Source: Oceanococcus sp041619555 (GTDB lineage Bacteria; Pseudomonadota; Gammaproteobacteria; Nevskiales; Oceanococcaceae). Taken from it: 64,000 nt of DNA. The translations under genes were made by a program, and so were the position numbers. Shown here piece by piece: positions 50,755 to 59,843 of the stretch (positions are counted from its first letter, which is position 1; every line of letters begins with the position of its first letter). The notes below the pieces were generated by a model, which saw only the letters and a program-made list of their open reading frames with translations, had not been told where the DNA came from and did not search any database. Location: NCBI GenBank assembly GCA_041619555.1, contig JBFKDQ010000015.1, positions 5,062 to 69,061 on the forward strand. The letters are read 5' to 3'.

Positions 50755-52424
50755 ACATGACGATCAGCAATACAGGAAAAACCGCGAACCTGATTGGCTC
50801 AACCATTCTGGGCATCAGCACCTTGCTGCTGTGCGGCTGTGATGAAGAGATCGGCCATCTGCTGCAGAGCGAAAACAGCCAGACCGCCACCCTGACCGCA
50901 GTACGCAACACCCAGGGCAAGCTGGATCTGTACCGTTTGAGTGATGGCGCCTTAGACCGCAGCTTGAGCACCTCCGCGCAGAGCGGTAGCGAAAGGCAAT
51001 ACGCCAGCACGGTGCTGGCCGGCAAGTTCATCCGTGCGCCCGGCGTGCTGGGCACACCGTATTTCTCGACCTTGCTCTATCTCGATGATGGACGGCTGTA
51101 CAAAACCAGTCTGGTCAGCCCCACCCCCCCGGAGCAGTTGGCCGCGGGCCTCGGGGTGCTCTGCAAGATCTTCCAGGTTTATCCGGACTTCAAGAATCCG
51201 GATGAATCCTGGCTGATGGTACAGACAGGCGGCATCGATCAGGACTGCGGCAGTGAAGAAGACGCCAGAAGTCATCTGCTCTCGGTCAACGACAGTCTGA
51301 ATGAAAGCAGTCCGGCGGTTCCCCCGAACCATCGGGTCATCGGCTTCAGCCGGAACACGGACGGCAGCCTGAGAGGCTTCATCCTCCACGAACATGGACC
51401 CAATGGCAGCTTCATCAAGCAGGCCGACGGGCGCCTGAAGGATCTTGGCCCGCGCTATGAGCTCGATCACGCTCACTACGATCAACCCGGCAGCTTGATT
51501 CCGATCAGCGCCACCAACAGCCTGGATGTCAGATTCATGCGACTGCGTGCGCCAGGCGCCGCCAGTGATGCGCTGTACCACTATTTCAAGCCAGACCACC
51601 GTTTCACCGTGGTCCATCAATTCAGCGACGCACCGGCGGAACTGCTGGCAGCCAACCGGCATGTCGGCGACGAATTCTTTCTGTTCAATGATGCCGGCAG
51701 GATTTATCGGGTGGCCTACGATGGCTCTCCGGCCGAACTGATCTACGACGGCGGCCCCGAGCACAGAATTGATCTGATCAACGGCATCGGCGATACCGTG
51801 GTGGCGCGCGAGATGAATACCGGCACCCAGCACACCCGCCTGATTCAGCTGGACCAGCAACTGACGCCCAATGCGCAAGCTCGGGAACTGGTCCCCTTCG
51901 CCCGGCGCCGCCTGCTGCCCATCGCCGTGACCGAGCAGTTCCTGTACGTGGAAACTGGCGACCGCGTGAGCGGCACCAGTACCGCAATCGCCATGGACTG
52001 GTCAGGCGTGGAGCGGATCCGCCGGGAACGCGCTTTCTGGGGCCCGACACTGCTGCTGCCACCGGCCGGCGGCGCCGCGCCTTCGCAACTCAGCCGCCTC
52101 CCGGGCTTTGATACGGAGATCGGCCGTGAAATGCTGATCCTGGTCAATCGGACCGATCAGGACCGAAGCCGCCTGGAACTCTTCGACCCGAACACAAGCG
52201 GCTTTCTCGGCAATCTGGGGTTCACAACTGACGCCGTCACCGCGATCTACAACCAAGGACTGCGCTTCGGCACACGCGGCGTGCTGGAAGTCAACATGCT
52301 ACGCACCGACGGCACGACAGACAGTGATGTGCTGCATTACCAGATCGATGGCGAGCAAGCACAGTTGATCAACCTGATTGCATCCAATCCGGAAAACAGC
52401 ATGGACCAGATCATTCATCGTTGA
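50751..52424 (+). CDS. Lipoprotein of unknown function paired with the barrel
   Basis: This 557-residue protein starts with a signal ending LLLCGC (lipidated Cys about residue 30). The mature part looks like repeated beta segments, possibly a propeller (STLLYLDDGRLYKTSLV, ISATNSLDVRFMRLRAPG and LFNDAGRIYRVAYDGSPAEL). I do not recognise a family. The GTG overlaps the barrel stop; an ATG two codons later is also possible. Coupling suggests the two proteins work together in the outer membrane. Confidence 0.75.
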   Translation: MNMTISNTGKTANLIGSTILGISTLLLCGCDEEIGHLLQSENSQTATLTAVRNTQGKLDLYRLSDGALDRSLSTSAQSGSERQYASTVLAGKFIRAPGVLGTPYFSTLLYLDDGRLYKTSLVSPTPPEQLAAGLGVLCKIFQVYPDFKNPDESWLMVQTGGIDQDCGSEEDARSHLLSVNDSLNESSPAVPPNHRVIGFSRNTDGSLRGFILHEHGPNGSFIKQADGRLKDLGPRYELDHAHYDQPGSLIPISATNSLDVRFMRLRAPGAASDALYHYFKPDHRFTVVHQFSDAPAELLAANRHVGDEFFLFNDAGRIYRVAYDGSPAELIYDGGPEHRIDLINGIGDTVVAREMNTGTQHTRLIQLDQQLTPNAQARELVPFARRRLLPIAVTEQFLYVETGDRVSGTSTAIAMDWSGVERIRRERAFWGPTLLLPPAGGAAPSQLSRLPGFDTEIGREMLILVNRTDQDRSRLELFDPNTSGFLGNLGFTTDAVTAIYNQGLRFGTRGVLEVNMLRTDGTTDSDVLHYQIDGEQAQLINLIASNPENSMDQIIHR

Positions 52425-52459
52425 GACTGGCCGCTACCGATGCTTTGCTGACGGTTCAA

Positions 52460-53857
52460 TCAGATATGGATTGCATGCCCGAGCGCGGACAGGGCGGCCT
52501 CATGGAAGGCTTCGGTCATCGTCGGATGGACATGGATGGTGCCGGCGATGTCTTCCAGGGTGGCGCCCATTTCCAGCGCATGGACGAATTCACCGGACAA
52601 CTCGGAGACATGCTTGCCCACCGCATGAATGCCGAGCAGCAGATGATTGTCCGCCCGCGCGGTCACCCGCACGAAGCCGCCGTCGGTACCGGCCTCCATC
52701 GCCAGGGAACGGCCATTGGCCATGAACGGGAAATTTCCGATCTTGACCTCATAGCCCCGGGCGCGCGCTTCGTCCGGCGTCAGCCCGACGCCAACAATTT
52801 CCGGCTCGGTAAAGCAGACCGCCGGGATCGCCCGCGGCTCGAAGGCCCGCCTGTGACCCGCCAGCAGTTCCGCCACCATCTCGCCCTGGGCGCTGGCCTT
52901 GTGCGCGAGCATCGGCTCGCCCACCAGGTCACCGATCGCGTACACGCCCTTCATCGAGGTCCTGCATAGCGCATCCACCTTGACGAAGGGGCCATCCAGA
53001 TCCAGATGCATGGCCTCCAGGCCCCAGCCCCTGGTGTTCGGCCTGCGGCCCACCGTCACCAGAACTTTCTCGGCATCGATGCTGATCTCGGTACCGTCCG
53101 GCCCGCTGGCCACAAGGCCGGTGTCGCTCAGCGCGCTGGCCTTGGTCGCCAGATGTACATCGATCTTGTGCCGCTTGAGCCAGGCTTCGATCGGCCGGAC
53201 CATCTGCCGGTCGTACAGCGGCAGGATATGCTCCTGGGCTTCGACGAAGCTCACCCGGCAGCCCATCTTGGCAAAGGCAATCCCCAGTTCCAGGCCGATG
53301 TAACCGGCGCCGACCACCGCCAGGGATTTCGGCAAGTCCTGCAGATCCAGCGCCTCGCTTGAAGACAGCACCCGTGCGCTGAACGGCAGATGCGGCAGGC
53401 CCGCCGCCACCGAACCATTGGCCAGAATCACGTTCTCGGCCTGGATTGACACCATCCCCTGCGGGGTTTCGACGCGGCAATGCTTGGCATCGCTGAAGCT
53501 GGCCCAGCCCTGTACCACCTCGACCCCGGCCTTTTTCAGCAGGCCGGCGACACCGCTGTTCAGCCGCTCGACAATGCCATCCTTCCAGGCCGTGGCATAG
53601 CCAAGGTCAAATTCCGGCATGGTCGGCAGGCGAATCCCGAGATGGCCCTGCCCCACATGCGCCAGCATGTCGTCCAGCTTGCTGGCCACATGGATCATCG
53701 CCTTGGACGGGATACAGCCACGAATCAGGCAGGTACCGCCGAGACGATCGGCTTCCACCAGCGTGGTCTTCAGCCCCAGCTGGCCTGCGCGAATCGCCGC
53801 GACATAGCCACCGGGACCACCACCGATGACCAGAACCTGGGTTTGCATTGTATTCAT
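52460..53857 (-). CDS. lpd: Dihydrolipoyl dehydrogenase (E3) of the BCKDH complex
   Basis: This enzyme reoxidises dihydrolipoamide with NAD+. The 465-residue flavoprotein has the FAD loop VIGGGPGGYVAA (10-21), the redox pair Cys43/Cys48 in GGTCLIRGCIPSK, the NAD loop VVGAGYIGLELG and the C-terminal active-site HVHPTMTEAFHE. It lies 90 bp after the E2 gene. I chose the ATG at 53857 (MNTMQTQ); an ATG three codons later is also possible. Confidence 0.92.
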   Translation of the reverse strand: MNTMQTQVLVIGGGPGGYVAAIRAGQLGLKTTLVEADRLGGTCLIRGCIPSKAMIHVASKLDDMLAHVGQGHLGIRLPTMPEFDLGYATAWKDGIVERLNSGVAGLLKKAGVEVVQGWASFSDAKHCRVETPQGMVSIQAENVILANGSVAAGLPHLPFSARVLSSSEALDLQDLPKSLAVVGAGYIGLELGIAFAKMGCRVSFVEAQEHILPLYDRQMVRPIEAWLKRHKIDVHLATKASALSDTGLVASGPDGTEISIDAEKVLVTVGRRPNTRGWGLEAMHLDLDGPFVKVDALCRTSMKGVYAIGDLVGEPMLAHKASAQGEMVAELLAGHRRAFEPRAIPAVCFTEPEIVGVGLTPDEARARGYEVKIGNFPFMANGRSLAMEAGTDGGFVRVTARADNHLLLGIHAVGKHVSELSGEFVHALEMGATLEDIAGTIHVHPTMTEAFHEAALSALGHAIHI

Positions 53858-53947
53858 CTTGTTTTCTCGTACAGGGCTTGCAGATCGGGTCAGGCGCGCG
53901 GTCTGCGTTCTGGAACACCGCGACCGGGCACCTGAGTGGGCCACTGT

Positions 53948-55288
53948 CTAAATGAACAGTGTCGCCGGGTTTTCCAGATAGCCCCTGATCCGCTGGATGA
54001 AGGAGGCCGCATCCCAGCCATCAACAATGCGATGATCAAATGACGAGGACAGGTTCATCATCATTCGTGGAACCATCACCCCATCGACGATCATCGGCCG
54101 TTGCACCATCTTGTTGACGCCCACGATGGCCACTTCGGGCGCGTTGATCACCGGCGTGGACACGATGCCGCCCATGGGCCCCAGACTGGAGATGGTGATG
54201 GATGAACCCGTCAACTCCTCCCGCGTCGCGTTGCCGCTGCGGGCCGCCTCGGCAAGACGCCTGAGCTCCGAACCCATGCCCCAGATATCCAGGGTTTCTG
54301 CATGATGCACCACCGGCACCACCAGGCCATGGTCGGTCTGCGCCGCGATGCCGATATGCAGTGCCTCGATCCGGTGCAGAATGCCGGCCTCGTCATCATA
54401 ATTGGCGTTGATCTGCGGGAACTCCGGCACGACCTTGATCAGCGCCTGCATCAGGAACGGCAGCAGGGTCAGCTTGACCTGGCCTTCGCCGCGCGTGGCA
54501 TTCATGTGCTGACGCAACTTCTCCAGTTCGGTGACATCGCATTCCTCGACATAGGCGAAATGCGGAATCCGCTGTTTCGTACGCTGCATGGCCTCAGCGA
54601 TCTTGCGGCGCAGGCCGATCACCTTGATCGATTCGACCCCGGTCCGCGCGGCCCGACCAATGCCCGGGGTGCTGCCGCCGCGGGAGATGAAGGCATCCAG
54701 ATCGTCATGCGTGATCCGACCGGCAGGTCCATTGCCGTGCACATAGGCCAGTTCGATGCCCAGGTCACGCGCACGCTGGCGCACCGCCGGCGAAGCCAGC
54801 GGCTTTTCCCCGGGGGCGCGCGGCAGATGACCGCGCTGCACCGCTCGCGACGGCGCCGCAGAGCCGGGCTGCCTGGCTGCCGCGGGCTGAGCTGCCGCGA
54901 GCTTGGGGGCGGCCGGTGGTGCGGCCACAGGTGCCGGCTCCACCGGAGCAGCCACCGCACCGGCTTGTGCTGCCTTGGCCTCAGCGCCCGGGGATGTCTC
55001 CGCGGTCTCGACCTGCGGCTGCAGCACCGGTACCGGCGTGCCCGCACCCTCGACCTCGATCAGCACCAGGGCGCCACCAACCGCAACCAGATCACCTGCC
55101 GCGCCTTTCAGCTCGACGATCTTGCCGGCCACTGGCGAGGGAATCTCCACCGCTGCCTTGTCGGTCAGCATGTCGCATAAGGGCTGGTCCTCGACGATCA
55201 CGTCTCCAACCGCGACCTTCCACTCGGCGATTTCGGCCTCGGCAATGCCTTCACCGATGTCCGGCAGCTTGAACGTGTGAATCCCCAT
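53948..55288 (-). CDS. bkdB: Branched-chain alpha-keto acid dehydrogenase E2 (acyltransferase)
   Basis: The 446-residue core protein has one lipoyl domain (Lys44 in LTDKAAVEI), a long Ala/Pro-rich linker (about 100-170), an E1/E3-binding domain (LASPAVRQRARDLGIELAYVHGNGPAGRITHDDL) and a catalytic domain ending in SFDHRIVDGWDAA (His419, Asp423). It overlaps the E1-beta stop by one base. It transfers the acyl group to CoA in leucine, isoleucine and valine breakdown. Confidence 0.93.
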   Translation of the reverse strand: MGIHTFKLPDIGEGIAEAEIAEWKVAVGDVIVEDQPLCDMLTDKAAVEIPSPVAGKIVELKGAAGDLVAVGGALVLIEVEGAGTPVPVLQPQVETAETSPGAEAKAAQAGAVAAPVEPAPVAAPPAAPKLAAAQPAAARQPGSAAPSRAVQRGHLPRAPGEKPLASPAVRQRARDLGIELAYVHGNGPAGRITHDDLDAFISRGGSTPGIGRAARTGVESIKVIGLRRKIAEAMQRTKQRIPHFAYVEECDVTELEKLRQHMNATRGEGQVKLTLLPFLMQALIKVVPEFPQINANYDDEAGILHRIEALHIGIAAQTDHGLVVPVVHHAETLDIWGMGSELRRLAEAARSGNATREELTGSSITISSLGPMGGIVSTPVINAPEVAIVGVNKMVQRPMIVDGVMVPRMMMNLSSSFDHRIVDGWDAASFIQRIRGYLENPATLFI

Positions 55289-56304
55289 CAGGCGCTCTCC
55301 ATCACTTTGTGCAAGGCTTCTTTCAGGCGCTTCGGCCCGGGAAAGTATTCCCATTCAAAAGCGTGCGGATACGGCGTGTCCCAGCCGGTAACCCGCTCGA
55401 TTGGCGCCTCCAGATGATAGAAACAGTATTCCTGTACTTCGGCGATCAGTTCGGCGCCGAAGCCGGAGGTGCGGGTCGCCTCGTGGATCACCACGCAGCG
55501 ACCGGTCTTTTTCACCGACTCGACAATTGCATCGATGTCAAGCGGAATAATCGTGCGCAGGTCGATGATCTCGGCATCAATACCGATTTCTGCCACTGCG
55601 GCTTCGGCCACATGCACCATGGTGCCGTAGGCCAGCACGGTGACGTCGGCCCCCGGCCGGATGATCTTGGCCTTGCCGATCGGAATCGCGTAATACTCCT
55701 CCGGCACCTCGCCCAGCGGATGTTTGGTCCAGGGCGTCAGGGGCTTGTCATGGTAGCCCTCGAACGGTCCGTTGTAGATGCGTTTGGGCTCGAAGAACAG
55801 CACCGGATCATCATCCTCGATGGCTGAAATCAACAGACCCTTGGCATCATAGGGATTCGACGGAATCACCGTTTTCAGACCGCAGACATGCGAGAACACG
55901 CCTTCCGGGCTCTGGCTGTGGGTCTGCCCGCCGTAAATTCCGCCACCCACCGGCGAGCGCACCGTGATCGGCGCCCAATATTCGCCGCCAGAGCGGTAGC
56001 GCAGACGGGCCGCTTCCGAGACCAGTTGATCGAAAGCCGGATAGATGTAATCAGCGAACTGGATTTCCGCCACGGGTCGCAGGCCGTAGACACCCATGCC
56101 GATGGCCATGCCAAGAATCCCGGACTCGGAAATCGGGGTATCGAAGCAGCGCTCCTTGCCATATTTCTTCTGCAGCCCGGCGGTGGCGCGAAAAACCCCG
56201 CCGAAATAACCGACATCCTCACCGAAAGTGACGACATCCGGATCGCGTTCCATCATCAGGTCCAGGGCGGAATTGATCGCCTGGATCATGTTCATGCGCG
56301 CCAT
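55288..56304 (-). CDS. bkdA2: Branched-chain alpha-keto acid dehydrogenase E1 beta
   Basis: The 338-residue beta subunit has the transketolase pyrimidine-binding region with VVTFGEDVGYFGGVFRATAGLQKKYG, FDTPISESGILGMAIGMGVYGLRPVAEIQFADYI and SPVGGGIYGGQTHSQSPEG. The C-terminal domain (IEVIDLRTIIPLD-like) completes the family pattern. It follows E1 alpha after 2 bp. Confidence 0.94.
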   Translation of the reverse strand: MARMNMIQAINSALDLMMERDPDVVTFGEDVGYFGGVFRATAGLQKKYGKERCFDTPISESGILGMAIGMGVYGLRPVAEIQFADYIYPAFDQLVSEAARLRYRSGGEYWAPITVRSPVGGGIYGGQTHSQSPEGVFSHVCGLKTVIPSNPYDAKGLLISAIEDDDPVLFFEPKRIYNGPFEGYHDKPLTPWTKHPLGEVPEEYYAIPIGKAKIIRPGADVTVLAYGTMVHVAEAAVAEIGIDAEIIDLRTIIPLDIDAIVESVKKTGRCVVIHEATRTSGFGAELIAEVQEYCFYHLEAPIERVTGWDTPYPHAFEWEYFPGPKRLKEALHKVMESA

Positions 56305-56306
56305 GA

Positions 56307-57536
56307 TCAGTACCCCGCCTGCTGTCGCTGCCGGCGCAGATGCGGCGGCAATTCCTTGAACACATCCTCGAACATGCTGGAAGGGCTGCAGGGTGCAACC
56401 CCCAGGGTGCCGTGGCTTTCCGCTTCTTTCAGATCCTTCATGACCTGGGCGTCGAGTTCCTGCTCCAGGGCGGCATGACGCTCCTCATCCCATTCACCGA
56501 GCACCATCAGATGCTGCTTCAGACGCAGGATCGGATCGCCCAGCGGCCAGGCGGTGGCCTCGGCGGCCGAACGATAGGCCGTAGGATCATCCGACGTCGA
56601 GTGCGCTGCCTGACGATAGGTATACAGCTCGATCACGGTCGGACCGCAGTTGGTCCGCGCCCGTTCCGCCGCCCACTGGGTGGCGGAATAGACCGCCAGG
56701 AAATCATTGCCGTCGACACGCAGACCGGGAATGCCATAACCGATTGCACGGGCGGCAAAGGTGGACTGCTCGCCACCCGCAATCGCCTGGAAGCTGGAAA
56801 TCGCGTACTGGTTGTTAGTGATGTTGAGGATCACCGGGGCCTGGTACACCGCGGCGAAGGTCAGCGCATTGTGGAAGTCGGATTCGGCCGTGGTGCCATC
56901 GCCAATCCAGGACGCGGCAATCCGCGAATCGCCACGATAGGCCGAAGCCATCGCCCAGCCAACGGCCTGCGGATACTGCGTACACAGATTGCCCGAGATC
57001 GAAAAGAAGCCTTTTTCCGGCACCGAATACATGATGGGCAGTTGGCGTCCCTTCAGCCGGTCCATCGGGTTGTTGAAGATCTGGCACATCATTTCGACCA
57101 TCGAATGGCCACGAGCGATCAGCATGGATTGCTGGCGATAGCTGGGAAACAGCATGTCGTCTTCGTCCAGGGCGTAGGCTTGCGCCACCCCACAGGCCTC
57201 CTCGCCGGTGCATTGCATGTAGAAACTGGTCTTGCCCTGGCGCTGGGTTTTCAGCATGCGGGCATCGAAGGCACGGGTAAGCATCATGTCAGAGAGCCCA
57301 CGACGCAGGGTCTCGGCATCAAGGCCCGGATCCCATTCACCCTGCGCCTGGCCCTCATCATCCAGCACCCGGATCAGGGTGAAGGGAAAGTCGCGCATTT
57401 TGTCATCGGGCGTATCGACCGCCGGCCTGGGCACCACCCCGGCATCGACAATGATGAATTCGGAGAAGTCCGCTTCCTCCCCGGGGCGCGAGGGCGGCTC
57501 CGGGATATGCATCTTGAGTTTGTAGCCCTTTTTCAT
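56307..57536 (-). CDS. bkdA1: Branched-chain alpha-keto acid dehydrogenase E1 alpha
   Basis: The 409-residue thiamine-diphosphate subunit closely follows Pseudomonas BkdA1 in length and sequence. Key parts are SFYMQCTGEEACGVAQAYAL, FPSYRQQSMLIARG and the ThDP motif GDGTTAESDFHNALTFAAVYQAPVILNITNN. RQAAHSTSDDPTAYR is the regulatory phosphorylation-loop region. The ATG at 57536 has AGGAGACAGT upstream. It lies 47 bp after the leucine dehydrogenase gene. Confidence 0.95.
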   Translation of the reverse strand: MKKGYKLKMHIPEPPSRPGEEADFSEFIIVDAGVVPRPAVDTPDDKMRDFPFTLIRVLDDEGQAQGEWDPGLDAETLRRGLSDMMLTRAFDARMLKTQRQGKTSFYMQCTGEEACGVAQAYALDEDDMLFPSYRQQSMLIARGHSMVEMMCQIFNNPMDRLKGRQLPIMYSVPEKGFFSISGNLCTQYPQAVGWAMASAYRGDSRIAASWIGDGTTAESDFHNALTFAAVYQAPVILNITNNQYAISSFQAIAGGEQSTFAARAIGYGIPGLRVDGNDFLAVYSATQWAAERARTNCGPTVIELYTYRQAAHSTSDDPTAYRSAAEATAWPLGDPILRLKQHLMVLGEWDEERHAALEQELDAQVMKDLKEAESHGTLGVAPCSPSSMFEDVFKELPPHLRRQRQQAGY

Positions 57537-57583
57537 ACTGTCTCCTGATTTGTTATGGGGCGAGGCTCTAGTCGGCGCCGGAC

Positions 57584-58630
57584 TCAACGTCCGATGCGCG
57601 CCCTGGCCATTTCGTCGGCCACTTCGTTGGTGGGACGGTCTTCGCGTTCGGCGATGGCGAAAATTTCGCTCAGACGCTCGCCGATGCCACGCACTCTCTC
57701 ATCCACCTCGGCATCATTCATCGAGGCCAGATACTGCGCCGCCACATTGATGATGCCGCCTGCATTGATCACGTAGTCCGGCGCATACAGAATGCCGCGC
57801 TGGCTCAGAGCCTGGCCATCGGCATCGCGCAGCAACTGGTTGTTCGCTCCGCCGGCCACAATGGCCACCTGCAAACGCGGAATCGTCTCGGCATTGAGTA
57901 TGCCACCCAGGGCACAGGGGGCCAGCACATCGGCAGGCACCGCCAGCACCGCATCGACATCCACCACCTCGGCGCCAAATTCGGCCTGCACCCGTTCAAC
58001 GCTGGCCTGGCGGATGTCCGCGACGATCAGCTGCGCGCCTGCGGCGTGCAGATTCCGGCACAGGTGATAGCCCACGCTGCCAAGGCCCTGCACCACCACT
58101 CGCAAACCTTCGAGATTCTCGCGTCCCAGGCGCGCCCTGACGGCGGCCTCGATGCCATGGAACACACCTCGCGCCGTCTTTGGCGAGGGATCGCCGCCGG
58201 CGGCGCCAGCTGCAGCGTTTGGCAGGCCGCTGACATGGCGGGTCTGTTCCGCCACCAGCGCCATGTCCGCCACCGAGATGCCGACATCCTCCGCAGTGAC
58301 ATACTGCCCGCTTAGACTGTCGACCGCCCGCCCGAACGCAGCGAACAGGGCCGGCGACTTGTCACTGGCCGAGTCGCCGAGGATCACGGCCTTGCCACCG
58401 CCCAGCGGCAGATCCGCCATCGCGTTCTTGTAGCTCATGCCGCGGGACAGGCGCAGCACATCATGCAGCGCCGCATCGTCGGATGCGTAATTCCACATCC
58501 GGCTACCGCCGGCGGCCGGCCCCAGGGCGGTCGAATGCACGGCGATGATCGCCTTGAGTCCACTGCCTGCATCGTGGACGAAATGCACCGCTTCATGCGC
58601 GTCGAAAGCCGGATGACTGAACACCGACAT
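57584..58630 (-). CDS. ldh: Leucine dehydrogenase (branched-chain amino acid dehydrogenase)
   Basis: This enzyme deaminates leucine, valine and isoleucine to keto acids for the following complex. The 348-residue protein has the substrate-site lysines K68 (GMSYKNA) and K80 (LPLGGGKAVI), the same positions as in characterised LeuDH. It also has GGSRMWNY and the NAD loop VVQGLGSVGYHL. The ATG at 58630 has GAGGAGA upstream. It is the first gene of the catabolic operon, divergent from the Lrp gene over a 141-bp gap. Confidence 0.92.
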   Translation of the reverse strand: MSVFSHPAFDAHEAVHFVHDAGSGLKAIIAVHSTALGPAAGGSRMWNYASDDAALHDVLRLSRGMSYKNAMADLPLGGGKAVILGDSASDKSPALFAAFGRAVDSLSGQYVTAEDVGISVADMALVAEQTRHVSGLPNAAAGAAGGDPSPKTARGVFHGIEAAVRARLGRENLEGLRVVVQGLGSVGYHLCRNLHAAGAQLIVADIRQASVERVQAEFGAEVVDVDAVLAVPADVLAPCALGGILNAETIPRLQVAIVAGGANNQLLRDADGQALSQRGILYAPDYVINAGGIINVAAQYLASMNDAEVDERVRGIGERLSEIFAIAEREDRPTNEVADEMARARIGR

Positions 58631-58771
58631 CTTGATCTCCTCGGTAAATTTATTGCGCCAATAGCAGCCCAAAAGACTACGCCTGACGGCTAGAAAAATG
58701 TTCCCTAAGTCCTTGCGCGGCACCAGACAAAAAGGAACAATGTCCCGTTCAACCGTTCAATAGCGGTCAAT

Positions 58772-59245
58772 ATGCGCGTGAATCTGGACCAGCTGGACAT
58801 TCGGGTGCTGGAAATCCTGCAAAAGGACGCCTCTCTGCCCGTCACCGAAATCGCCGAGCGGGTCGCCTCTTCCAAATCCGTGGTCTGGCGTCGCATCCAG
58901 CGCTTGCTGGATCTGGGCGTCATCAGGGAACGCGTCGCGGTGCTGGATCCGAAAAAACTTGGTCTGGGCGTCATCGTGTTTTCCCACGTCAAGATGAGCA
59001 AGCACGGACGCGGCTCGCTGCCAAGTTTCATCGAGGCGATCAAGGGCTTCCCCCAGGTCGTGGAGTGCCACACCCTGATGGGCGATGTCGACTTCCTGCT
59101 CAAGATCGTGGTCCGCGACATCGCCGAGTATGAGGATTTCTTCTGGCACAAGCTTTCGCAGATCGAAGGCGTGCAGGAAGTCAGCTCCTCCATTTCCATG
59201 TCGCAGGTGGTCAGCACCACCCGTCTGCCACTGCCCCAGAACTGA
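58772..59245 (+). CDS. bkdR: Lrp/AsnC-family regulator, probable BkdR
   Basis: This 157-residue regulator has an N-terminal helix-turn-helix (LDIRVLEILQKDASLPVTEIAERVASSKSVVWRRIQRLLDLGVI) and a C-terminal RAM ligand domain (VECHTLMGDVDFLLKIVVRDIAEYEDFF). In Pseudomonas the Lrp-type BkdR activates the bkd operon in response to branched-chain amino acids. Here the gene is divergent from ldh-bkd, so the same role is likely, with binding in the shared 141-bp gap. Confidence 0.88.
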   Translation: MRVNLDQLDIRVLEILQKDASLPVTEIAERVASSKSVVWRRIQRLLDLGVIRERVAVLDPKKLGLGVIVFSHVKMSKHGRGSLPSFIEAIKGFPQVVECHTLMGDVDFLLKIVVRDIAEYEDFFWHKLSQIEGVQEVSSSISMSQVVSTTRLPLPQN

Positions 59246-59326
59246 ATCACAGACCCGCAAGACCGGCGCCTACGCTGACTTCTCCGCCGCCGCTATACTG
59301 CGCCCCTTCCCAAAGAGATCGTACGG

Positions 59327-59815
59327 ATGAGCAAGAGCACCCTGCGCAAAGCCTATGACGGCATGAGCAAACTGCCCCGACGCACCCGCAACCGCGCCTT
59401 GCAGGCCCTGTTCTGCACGATGGTCAAATATGCCGGCACCAGTAGCGTGCAGTTCGTCGACATCAGTCCGCAGCGCACGGTGATGCGCATTCGCAATCGC
59501 CGGAAAGTCCAGAATCACATTGGCGGCCTGCACGCGGTCGCCATGGCCCTGGTTGGCGAATCCGCAACCGGCGTGCTCGTCGCGCTGAATCTGCCCGCCG
59601 GCAAGATCCCGGTCATCAAGCACATGGGAATCGACTACCGGAAACGCTGTAGCGGCGATCTGACCGCAACGGCCACGCTCAGCCCCGAACAGCTTGCCCA
59701 GATGAAAACCCAGGACCAGGGCGAGGTGGCGGTGCAGGTTAGTTTTGTCGACGGCGAGGACAAGGCGCCGATCGAGGCCACCATGGTCTGGGCCTGGATT
59801 TCACCACGCGGCTGA
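59327..59815 (+). CDS. DUF4442 hotdog-fold protein (thioesterase-like)
   Basis: This 162-residue protein has the hotdog/DUF4442 pattern: MVKYAGTSSVQFVDISPQRTVMRIRNRRKVQNHIGGLHAVAMALVGESATG, where the N-H-x-G-x3-A region holds the putative catalytic site, then MGIDYRKRCSGDLTATATL. Relatives are predicted acyl-CoA thioesterases. The substrate is unknown. A TATACT -10-like hexamer at 59294-59299 lies 28 bp before the ATG without a good -35. Confidence 0.8.
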   Translation: MSKSTLRKAYDGMSKLPRRTRNRALQALFCTMVKYAGTSSVQFVDISPQRTVMRIRNRRKVQNHIGGLHAVAMALVGESATGVLVALNLPAGKIPVIKHMGIDYRKRCSGDLTATATLSPEQLAQMKTQDQGEVAVQVSFVDGEDKAPIEATMVWAWISPRG

Positions 59816-59843
59816 GCCCAAGGTCTGGCTGATCGACGGTCGC

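Noticed and set aside
58631..58771. Sigma-54 promoter for the bkd operon
   Set aside because: No TGGCAC-N5-TTGC element is present; TGTTCC and GGAACA copies are seen, but their spacing gives no clear operator.
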